Position numbers and translations under genes: made by a program. Shown piece after piece: positions 10,255 through 19,551 of a stretch of DNA of 64,000 nt. Position 1 is the stretch's first letter. The number at the start of each line of letters is the position of its first letter. Under the pieces are notes generated by a model. That model was not told the DNA's origin and made no database searches. It saw only the letters and a list, made by a program, of their open reading frames with translations. Source of the DNA: Anolis sagrei (Eukaryota > Chordata > Lepidosauria > Squamata > Anolidae). The stretch covers positions 20,344,375 through 20,408,374 of the forward strand of contig NC_090034.1 of the NCBI RefSeq assembly GCF_037176765.1, in the 5' to 3' direction.

Positions 10255-11130
10255 CCACAGAGTTTCATCTATGCTGACAATCATGCCATCACCGCTCAAG
10301 CATGGAGCTTTGAAATGGTTGAACAGAAGCTCTCTGAAGCTTTAGGTATTCTTACTGCCTATTACAAGGAAAACCAGCTGATTCCTAATCCAATACAGAC
10401 ATGTGCTTTTCATTTTAAAAACAGACAAGCATCTCGAACTCTGAAGATTACCTGGGAAGGAATTCTACTGGAGCACTGCTACACACCAAAATACCTGGGA
10501 ATTATCCTTGGCCATGCTCTGACTTACAAAAAGCACTGCCTGAATATCAAGCAAAAAGTGGGTGCTAGAAATATTATGTGAAAGCTGACTGGCACAACCT
10601 GGGGACATCTCCAGCCCATCTTCTGTTCGGATATCAGCCAGTAAGACAACGCCTTAAATCAAGAAATAGCTTCCTAAAATCCACAGAGATATTCACAGGA
10701 TCACCTCAGTAAGTGAGAGTCCAAAAGTGACAAACTAAAACCCAGAACCTCAATCAGTGGCTGATACCAGATGAGGAACTTCCTCCTGGGCACACAGAAG
10801 ACTGGGCTACTTGGAAGGCTCTGAACAGACTGTGCTCTGGCACCATGAAATGCAGAGCCAACCTTAAAAAATGGGCTACAAAGTGGAGTCCACAACATGC
10901 GAGTGCAGAGAAGAACAAACCACAGACCACTTACTACAATGCAGTCTGAGCCCTGCCACATCCACAATGGAGGAACTTCTCACAACGACACCAGAGCCAC
11001 TCCAAGTGGCCAGCTTCTGGTCAAAGGAAATCTATTATAATGCCAAGTTTTTAACGTTGTTTGTGGTTTTTCTATGCATTACAGCTGTATTCTCAATTTG
11101 CGTCTAACACGATACATAAATAAACAAGCC
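10255..11130 (+). mobile_element. LINE reverse transcriptase fragment, jockey-like
   Basis: FIYADNHAITAQ near 10264 is the RT catalytic block (normally YADD; second Asp is Asn here). It is followed by YKENQLIPNPIQTCAFHFKN, PKYLGIILGHALTYKKHC and, after several frame breaks, the Cys-rich tail GYKVESTTCECREEQTTDHL at 10874. It ends in an ATT microsatellite. Same family as 3903-4115. Internally deleted and inactive. The exact clade is not resolved. Confidence 0.65.
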
Positions 11131-11144
11131 TATTATTATTATTG

Positions 11145-11934
11145 TGCTGTCACACGCTGGGCCTGGAGCAATTGTCTATTAACAGGGCGTGATCTTGATG
11201 TGCCAGCGTGACGCCGGGGTGCCTCGGCCAAGAGGCCCTATGAATTTCCCTATACAAAGTCTTTAGAAGCTTGGAAAGTTTAGCAAAGTTCTTTATTGGT
11301 GCAACAAATCAGTCAAATACTTCTTAGATCTTCAACAAATCAACCAAATATTTCTTAACTTGTCCACATGGGACAGGCAACTTGCTTCATGAACTGTTTC
11401 TTTCTTCTATGAGGTAAATCCTTTTGACCCCTCCCTGGGCAATCTGTCTTTTAGGCTTAGCTGCCGTGGGGCCCTACTCCCAGTTCCAATTTGCTTTATG
11501 GGTACCCGAGTAGACCTTACCAGCTAAAACTCTGAAGATTTTCCAGCTGGAGTCCTTTGGATTTTTTCCACAAATGCTGTGGATCTGTTTCTTTAACCCC
11601 AACAAGGGCTGTGCTGTATTTCTTAGTAAAGCTGTGAAAATTGTCTTCCCCAGCCAAGCTTGTAAGAAACGAAGCTTTTCTACAGGAGGGAAAAACTCAT
11701 ACGTCCTGTAGTTGGGCTTCAAACTGTAAGATTGAACAAACTGTCCCCTTTTTCCTCCTGAACGTGGAGAAAAGGGGGGTTCCAAAAGTCCCAATGATGA
11801 TAGGCAGGTTGCTAGCCTATGACTGCAGCCCGGGGGAAGCTGCTTAACTGCAAAATGCCTGGCTAACAGAAATACGTGCAAACTAACCATGCATAGAAAA
11901 AGAAAATTTACCTTCTGGCACAGCTGTGCCAGCA
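11145..11934 (-). mobile_element. Candidate solo LTR of an LTR retroelement (fossil)
   Basis: A unique-looking block of about 790 bp begins TGCTG and ends CAGCA (TG...CA with 5-bp inverted ends). Read on the minus strand it carries an AATAAA signal (11292-11297) about 150 bp before its 3' end, as expected of an R-U5 layout. No internal coding region is attached on either side, so it reads as a solo LTR. Family (ERV or Ty3-like) unresolved. A clean target duplication is not visible, so it is probably not recent. Confidence 0.45.
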
Positions 11935-12463
11935 CAATTAATATTGGGGGTCACCATGACTGGAATGATGATGATGATGATGATGATAGACAACTCATTA
12001 TTGAAGTAAATAATAATAATAGGCTTCCCTATTAATAATAACAATAATAAGTATTGGGATCGCCATGAGTTGACCATGACTTGAAGACACAGAGACACAC
12101 AAAATGTAAATTTTTAGTCCTTTTAATATTAGAAATGCAACTTGAATCTATTAAAGATGGCAAGAGCATGATAGTTGTTGTTGTTGTTGTTGTTGTTGTT
12201 ATTATTATTATTTCTTACCTGCCTCTCCTTGTGGCTCGAGGCAGGTTACAACACAGCTAAAACACACACAATCATAAACATTATGTAAAGCACACATAAT
12301 TAATGTGCATTTCATGTAATATGTATGATGCAATGGGCAATTGGGTTTACAAAAGATCTGCTTTTTTCCTAATGATATTAGGATTTTTGCTCTGGTTTTT
12401 CCTTGGCAGAACCCTCTCCTTGGAGCAATAACTCTGCAAAAGTCCTTTGTGAGAGATGAGGTA

Positions 12464-12501
<38 letters not shown>

Positions 12502-12520
12502 GCATTTCACCGCTTCTTTG
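11935..12520. other. Microsatellite-rich spacer with L2-type tail
   Basis: GAT and AAT runs lie at 11967-12050. GTT/ATT followed by a minus-strand L2-like tail (CTTGTGGCTCGAGGCAGGTT) spans 12174-12290. An AAT run lies at 12467-12502. No gene seen. Confidence 0.5.
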
Positions 12521-12950
12521 GAAAAAGATTGATATGGAAAAATTGGAGTAGATCTTGATTTTTTAAAAACCCAGAAAGAGAATGCCAAGCAGCCAAAGAC
12601 AGTGCCAGCAAAAGCAATTGCCAGAGAGGTGCTTCCATGAGTTACTATAGAAACAACCGCAGAATGATCAAATGGAATTATCCATTGGTTTTGAGGTGGG
12701 CTGGGATGTGCAAAGCTCATTCGTTGGTGGGATATTCTGAGATAGAACATTCGGTGTTTGTTTTATGCCATTGCCGACATCAAACTGGAGACTCTCTGAG
12801 AGTGCTGGACATCCACATCATTGCCAAAAACGCTAAAAGATTGACGTTGGAAGTCCATTGAAATAAATATTTCCAAGGCAGTGTTTGGGGGACAGTGATT
12901 CCCATCGTCCCCAGAATCCCACAGTCCAACTCCCTGCTCAGTTTAAGGGT
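12521..12950. other. Unique block with X-box-like palindrome
   Basis: Repeat-free sequence. GTTACTATAGAAAC at 12641-12654 resembles an RFX X-box (GTTRCYATRGNAAC). No coding evidence. It could be a regulatory element or chance. Confidence 0.3.
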
Positions 12951-13470
12951 CTCTTCAGCTGGATTTATGCTGTCATATGATGCAGTTTGAATTGCATCAT
13001 CTACACTACTATGCATTGCAGTCGGAAACTGCATTATATGGTCAGTGAAGACTCAGATAATGCAATTGAACTGGCAGCATAGATGGGATCTATATGGTCA
13101 GTGTAGACACCTATAGTGACATTTAAGCTACATTATAAGAATCTGCACTGACCATATAAGGTAATTTCAAACTGCATTATATAGCATTGTAGATGCAGTT
13201 TGGAATGCATTGAACTGCATTACACTGGTCTCCACTGCAGTTTGGGCTGCATTGAGCTGCACCATAGGAGTCTACACTGACCATATAATGTAATTTCAAA
13301 CTGCGTAATACAGCATTGTAGGTGCAGTTTGGAATGCATTGAATTGCATTACACTGGTATCCACTGCAGTTTGGGCTGCATTGAACTGCATTGAACTGCA
13401 CCATAGGAGTCTACACTGACCATATAATGCGACTTCAAACTGCATTATATGACAGCATAAATGCAGAAAT
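12950..13470. repeat. Tandem/dispersed MITE-like array, units about 130 bp
   Basis: Blocks of CTACACTGACCATATAATG, ATTTCAAACTGC and GCATTGTAGRTGCAGTTTGG repeat in order, with a clear approximately 130-bp tandem duplication between about 13150 and 13430. The family is shared with 5160-5700 and 13840-13925. The apparent Cys-rich open frames are artefacts of the repeat. Confidence 0.65.
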
Positions 13471-13479
13471 TGAAAACAT

Positions 13480-13835
13480 GGGGAGGGTAAAGACGAACTC
13501 CAGCCATCAGGCAGCTTTATGCATCCAACATATAATTGCGTGACATTTTAAAAGCAATTCTAATTACATTTCTCTCTTAGTGTGATGATTCATGCTGTTT
13601 TCTCCCAGAAAGATAAATTTTTTTGGATTGCTATCTTATCTATCAAGTGTCAACACAAACGAACAGCTCCCCTGCAATTGCTCAGCATTAAAAAATAGAA
13701 TCAACAGCCAAACATTTCATCAACACTTTAATCCCCTGCAGGTTGATTGACAATTAAACCGGAAAATGGCCTCCAATGGAATTTCGGGATCTGATTCACA
13801 TAATTGCCTTTGGGTCCCATTTGAGATGTGACTGC
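13480..13835. other. Candidate conserved non-coding element
   Basis: About 350 bp of unique sequence carry CTTTATGCATCC, AACATATAATTGCG, TCTAATTACATTTC, and GTTGATTGACAATTAA (a PBX/HOX-like TGATTGAC next to ATTA). No open frame or repeat signature. Enhancer-like composition, inferred only. Confidence 0.35.
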
Positions 13836-14225
13836 CCTTGAGCAATGTAGGCTCATATTATGTCGTTCGACAGCATTATACGAATCTACGAGTTTCAAAC
13901 TGCATTATCTGGCAGGGGAGGTGGGGCCAAGATCTGTTACATACCTGCCTCTTTGCACCTCTTTTGATGTCTGTGCTGGCAGCCACTTATTCCACTTAAT
14001 ATGGATTTGTTTACAAATGTTTGACCAATTCTACCATTTACCAATCTGCCATGTTTTTTTTCAAGGAGGATTTGGGATATTTAATCAAGGAGCAATTTGT
14101 ACCTGAGGAAAGAACTAGCCAAACCCTATTGAATCCATAAACTTATAGCAATTTGGAGGGACACAGATCCAAACAGGACTCTATCTTTGGTCCCTTTCCT
14201 CTCCAAATACTGCAGAAAAGGGAAA
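13836..14225. other. MITE fragment then unique sequence
   Basis: 13840-13925 is a degraded piece of the ATTATATGGCAG MITE family. The remainder shows nothing recognisable. Confidence 0.4.
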
Positions 14226-14227
14226 GT

Positions 14228-14324
14228 TTTGGGTCTCTTTTTTGGAAAGGTAAAGTGGGATAGAAAGAAGAAGAAGAAGAAGAAGAAGAAGAAGAAGAAG
14301 AAGAAGAAGAAGAAGAAGAAGAAG

Positions 14325-14356
<32 letters not shown>

Positions 14357-14424
14357 CTTGTTGTGTTATTGGTATTATTATTATTAAATCTATCCCACTT
14401 TACCTTTCTAAAAAGAGACCCAAA
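14228..14424. repeat. (AAG)n of about 30 units inside a 35-bp inverted repeat
   Basis: Left arm 14228-14263 (GGGTCTC...GTGGGATAG) and right arm 14390-14424 (CTATCCCAC...GAGACCC) are reverse complements with about one substitution and one indel. The AAG run fills 14265-14354. The arms look like L2-type tails in opposite orientation joined at their microsatellite ends. Confidence 0.8.
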
Positions 14425-15345
14425 ATTTATTTTCAGTATTTCTATACCGCTTTTCTCACCCCTAGGGGGACTCAAAGCGGTTCACACATAACTGACAAAA
14501 CTTCAGTGCCATACATTGGACACTGGCGCGATGCCAAACCATAACAACCACAATAATAAAACCACAATTAAATATAAATCATTAGACAGTACATAAGCAA
14601 TCATTAAAACAATAAATAATTTAAAAAAAATAGTCTCGCCAGTCGTATTGTCATTCTAGTCCATATCCTTTAAACTCTACAAACATCTACTGTCCGAAGG
14701 CCTGATTCCAAATCCATGATTTTAATTTCTTTCTAAAAACCAGAGGGAGGGAGCAGATCTTACCTCATTTGGGAGCGTGTTCCATAGGCGAGGGGCCACA
14801 GCCAAGAAGGCCCTGTCTCTCATCCCCGCCAGACGTATTTGCGCAATTGACGGGAGTGAGAGCAGGGCCTCCCCGGATGATCTTAGATTATGAGATGGGA
14901 CGTAGGGGTGGATGCATTCGGACAAGTAAGCTGGGCCAGAATCATATAGAGCTTTATAGGTCAAAACCAGCACTTTGAATTGGGCTCGGAGATGGACTGG
15001 CAGCCAGTGGAGCTGGCACAACGGGGGGTGGGGGGGTGGTATGCTCCCTGTATGTCGCCCCAGTTAGTAATCCGGCTGCCACCTGTTGGACTAGCTGAAG
15101 TTTCCAAACCGTCTTCAAAGGCAGCCCCACGTAGAGCACGTTGCAGTAATCTATTCGGGATGTAACCAGAGCGTGGACGACCGTGGCCAGATCAGACTTC
15201 CCAAGGTACGGGCACAGCTGGTACACGAGTTTTAACTGTGCAAAAGCTCCCCTGGCCACCGCCAAAACCTGGGGTTCCAGGCTCAGCGATGAATCCAGGA
15301 TCACTCCCAAGCTGCGAACCTGCATCTTCAGGGGAGCTCACCCCC
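14425..15345 (-). mobile_element. L2 LINE, ORF2 C-terminal part and 3' tail
   Basis: The minus strand encodes SLGVILDSSLSLEPQV, SRIDYCNVLYVGLPLKT, CQLHWLPVHLRAQFKVLVLT, SHNLRSSGEALLSLPS and AFLAVAPRLWNTLPNEVR, the typical L2 reverse-transcriptase C-terminus. It is split over two frames around 14955-15020. The 3' tail with CCTAGGGGGACTCAAAGCGG lies at the low-coordinate end. 5'-truncated. Confidence 0.85.
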
Positions 15346-15416
15346 GCTCCCCAGATTCACCTTCTTATTATTATTATTTGCCGTCACATTATTATTATGG
15401 TATTGCTATTAATATT

Positions 15417-15680
15417 GGAGCCCCCGGTGGCACAGCAGGTTAAAGGTCAGCAGTTTGAATCTGGGGAGCGGGGGTGAGCTCCCACTGTTAGCCCCAGCTT
15501 CTGCCAACCTAGCAGTTTGAAAATATGTAAATGTGAGTAGATCAATAGGCACTCCATGCAGCCATATGACCTTGGAGGTGTCTAAGGACAACGCCGGCTG
15601 TTCAGCTTAGAAATGGACATGAGCACCACCCCCAGAGTCAGACTCAACTAATGTCAAGGGGAAATCTTTACCTTTACCTA
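15417..15680 (+). mobile_element. Sauria-type tRNA-derived SINE, internally shortened
   Basis: The head GCCCCCGGTGGCACAGCAGG corresponds to a tRNA A box, and GTTTGAATCTGG to a B box. The body GTGAGTAGATCAATAGG and the Bov-B-like tail (CCCAGAGTCAGACTCAACTA) follow, ending in TTACCTTTACC. Part of the head and middle is deleted. Confidence 0.8.
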
Positions 15681-15987
15681 TTATTAATGTTGTTATCATT
15701 AAGTTATTATTACATAGTGTTTCATCATTATTGTTATTGCATTATTATTATGGTATTATTACTATTATTGTTATTATCATATTTATATCCTGCTTTTTCT
15801 TTTTAAAAAGAGACCCAAAAAGCACCTACAGTAATAGCATTAGTAGTAGTAGTAGTAGTAATTTAACACTGCTGTTAAACACTGCTACATTATTATCATT
15901 ACGGTATTGTTATATTTGTATCCCGCTTTATCTTTCTAAAGAGAGATCCAAAAGGAATTATATTATTACTACTACTACTATAACAGA
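15681..15987. repeat. ATT-rich microsatellites with two L2-type tails
   Basis: TATCCTGCTTTTTC (15786) and TATCCCGCTTTATC (15918), each followed by an AGAGAYCC block, are two tandem minus-strand tails separated by TAG and ATT runs. Confidence 0.5.
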
Positions 15988-16397
15988 AATCATAGAATCA
16001 TAGAATCAAAGAGTTGGAAGAGACCTCATGGGCCATCCAGTCCAACCCCCTGCCAAGAAGCAGGAATATTGCATTCAAATCACCCCTGACAGATGGCCAT
16101 CCAGCCTCTGTTTAAAAGCTTCCAAAGAAGGAGCCTCCACCACACTCCGGGGCAGAGAGTTCCACTGCTGAACGGCTCTCACAGTCAGGAAGTTCTTCCT
16201 CATGTTCAGATGGAATCTCCTCTCTTGTAGTTTGAAGCCATTGTTCCGCGTCCTAGTCTCCAGGGAAGCAGAAAACAAGCTTGCTCCCTCCTCCCTGTGG
16301 CTTCCTCTCACATATTTATACATGGCTATCATATCCCCTCTCAGCCTTCTCTTCTTCAGGCTAAACATGCCCAGCCAGCTCAGTTGGTTCTCCCAAA
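15988..16397 (-). mobile_element. CR1 LINE, ORF2 C-terminus and 3' end
   Basis: The minus strand encodes KRRLRGDMIAMYKYVRG, RNNGFKLQERRFHLNMRKNF and WNSLPRSVVEAPSLEAFKQR, the CR1 C-terminus. The 3' UTR then ends in CATAGAATCATAGAATC repeats at 15988. It lies just downstream of the TEKT4 poly(A) signal. Confidence 0.9.
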
Positions 16398-16447
16398 TAA
16401 AAAGAAACAACTTGCAGTAGATAAGGTTCAACTCTTTAGGGCAATAT

Positions 16448-16453
16448 TTTATT
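16448..16453 (-). terminator. TEKT4: TEKT4 poly(A) signal
   Basis: AATAAA on the minus strand lies about 117 bp past the TEKT4 stop and before the CR1 element, giving a short 3' UTR. It is the only canonical hexamer in that interval. Confidence 0.7.
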
Positions 16454-16569
16454 TCAGCTCAGAGCTGGGAATGGGGGGAAATAGGCTGGTGCTTATATGT
16501 AACTCCATTCTTCAGAAGGTTTCTACTACTTATTGTGACTGCTCTGCAGTCCTATAATGAATCGGTAGC

Positions 16570-16786
16570 CTACTGATAGCCGGCCAACTTGAGGACAGTT
16601 GGGTACCGGGCACGGTGGGCCATACATTTCTGCCGGTCGATAAAGATACTGTTAGCCTTGACCGCAATCTCCTTCTCCAGGGTCATCCGGGTGTCCTCCA
16701 GGTTCCTCAGAGCCTGCTCAGAGTCCAAAAGCTTCTTCTTCAGAGCCTCAATGGACTCCGTCAGTTCCTCCACTTCGCTGATCAGC
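16570..16786 (-). CDS. TEKT4: TEKT4 coding exon 6 (terminal)
   Basis: Residues 376-447 and stop TAG (LISEVEELTESIEALKKKLL through CMAHRARYPTVLKLAGYQ). Acceptor TTCCAG after a pyrimidine tract. Confidence 0.96.
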
Positions 16787-19512
16787 CTGGAAAAAGAAAC
16801 AGGGAGGAAATGGGATTTAGAAGTTTGAAAGTCTGCGGTTGTTGTGTGCCTTCGAGTTATTTCTGACTGACAGCAAACCTAAAGCAAAGCTGTTGAGTGA
16901 TTTCAGCTACCGCCAAGCTGTGGGTTCAGAAGCCCAGCATGTCTCATGAATGCTTTTCAACCATTTAAAAGGTTCTTTTATTCCATTTTCTGTGAGACAG
17001 TGTATGTTCGGTATTTTACAGAGAAAGAAGTTGACACACAGACTATAGAGCTACATTGGGTTACACAAACAAAAGGGATATTACATTTTACTCAGCATTC
17101 ACATCCATATACACTCAGTGTCCAATGCATACATTACCATCCCTTTTTCCTTCTCCTAGAGAAGAGGACCAAATGTGGGCTAGAACACGCTCCCTGCAAA
17201 TCTGCCATTCTGCCAATACACCATCTTCCTCCATGCCTTGGAGAAAGTGGTGGGTGTGCAGACCCTGCATTCCTGCAGATCCACTTTTGGAAAATAAGAA
17301 GGACTCTTAAATTCCATTTTTCTGCTGTTGTTGTTCAAGAAGTTGCAAATGACTGACAAGTTGTTTTTCCTGGTTGACTGTCCTATTTATGCAAATTACC
17401 TGGTTGACTGTCCTATACATGCAAATTACTTGTCCGAACGCATCTCCCCCTATGAACCATCACGGAGATTAAGATCCTCCGGGGAGGCCCTGCTTTCCGT
17501 CCTGCCATTTTCACAGGCATGATTGGTGGGGACGAGAGACAGGGCCTTCTCGGTGATTGCCCCCTGGCTATGGAACTCCCTTCCTGGTGAGATCAGGTCG
17601 GCCCCCTCTTTTGTCCTTTAGAAGGATGGTAAAAACTTGGCTGTGGGACCAAGCTTTCGGGACAGGGCAATGAAGCAGCAATGGGAAAGATGACAGGGCA
17701 AATTGGATTTGATGCGGATAGCTAGGACAGTTTAAAATGGTGTATTTTAATATTTTGATAAATGTTCTTTTTTTATTGTTTATGTATTGTATGTGAATTT
17801 GTGGCCCAGCATTGAATGTTTGCCGTGTATATGCTGTGCTCCACCCTGAGTCCCCTTTGGGGTGAGAAGGGAGGAATATAAATGTTTTAAATAAATAATA
17901 AATAAATATTTAGAAATAAAGTTCTTTAAAGAAAGCCTTTTCTAGCTTGATTCTCCTCCTGCAATTGCTCATTTGCTCTACTGCTATCCTCAAGAAGCTT
18001 CTTCTCTGCTGAAACTGCTACTGTTGCTGTTGTTGATTCACATTCTCATTTTTTTTTCTTTTTGAAATTACCCAATACTTGTCTTTCTCAGAGTTGGTTG
18101 CAGACAGCCGTCTCATTTCATGGCACGACACGAAAAACTGCAAAAGTCGGAAAGCAGCCAGTGGTTTCTAGAGTTTTCTCTCTTTTGTACAAATGTGTTA
18201 CCGATGGTGTACTGGATGTTGGCTGCTCTTCCCTCTAGGTGTGTGTTTGCAGGAAAAATCAATGCCCGCTTCATTACCTCTGCACCAGCAGCGGTTTGAG
18301 TTCATAACCTTTCCGTTGCGACGGCAGCAATCCATATGAAACAAGGAACTGGATAAAAGAAGCGTTCTAGTTGCCTGTTGCAATTTCCACGGGGTCATAA
18401 AATCCTAGAGTTGGAAGGGATCCCAATTTGGAGGCACACGCCTTTTAAGATCAAGAGCCCAAATAATGGCTTACATAGAATCCTAGCATTGGAAGAGACT
18501 ACAGACCATTCTGCTGTAGAGGAACACATAATCCAAGCCCTCCTGACAGATGGCCATCCAGCCTTGGCTTAAAAATCTCCAGAGAAGGAGACTCAACTGG
18601 ACTCTCAAGTAGCATATTTTGACAGGAAGGTCTTCCTAATGTCTTTCCTGCAATTTGAATCAATTGCTTCATTTTGTCCTAATCTCCAGTACAGCCAAAA
18701 AAGCAATCCTGTGTTATCTTCAGTATGTATCATTCAAATATTTTAACATGACTCTCATGTGTTGTTGAAGGCTTTCATGCTGGAATCATTGAGTTGCTGT
18801 GAGTTTTTTGGGCTGCATGGCCATGTTCCAACAGCATTCTTTCCTGGCATTTCCACTGCAACTGTGGCTGGCATGTTCAGAGATGCTGCTGGCAGTGAAG
18901 CAAGAGGGGTGTATATATATCTGTGGAATAATGTCTATAGTGGGGAAAAGAACCCTCGTCTGTTTAAAGCAAGTGTGAATATTGCAATAAGTAAGCAAGA
19001 ATAGCAGTGAGTAGCCATGAAACTGCAAAGTCAATCAGTGAGGGTATCTGCATAGATGTAGCCTTACCTTTGTTGCCTGGAGCATCCTCATTTGGGAGGT
19101 GTTAACTGGCACTTGACCATTATATCAGTTGACCATTATATCAGTTAACCATTATATCAGACTACAGAGAGAAAGCATTGAAATCCACAATCATGTGAAC
19201 AATTTCAACAGAAAGGATATCATGAAAATAAACAAAATATTATTACCAGTATTGAAAAACACCAGAATCAAGACAGTAAATAACAAACATTGCTCAGAAA
19301 CATGGGAACTCCAGACAGCAATCAAGTACCAGTGAACTCCTCCCAAACAGAGGGTGCCTCCAGGCAACAGAGGCCAGACTACCTCTATGCAGATACCTTC
19401 ACTGATGGACTTTGCAGTTTCATGGCTACTCCATGCTATACAAACATGCTAAATGCAACATTCACTCTTGCTTTAAACAGACAAGGGTTCTTTCTCACAC
19501 TCTGGACATTCC

Positions 19513-19551
<39 letters not shown>

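Noticed and set aside
13177-13404. Cys-rich 75-codon frame, toxin-like at first sight
   Set aside because: It is a duplicated non-coding MITE-like array. The Cys spacing follows the DNA repeat and there is no signal peptide.
14143-14475. Poly-Ser / poly-Lys frames
   Set aside because: Both come from the AAG microsatellite read on either strand.
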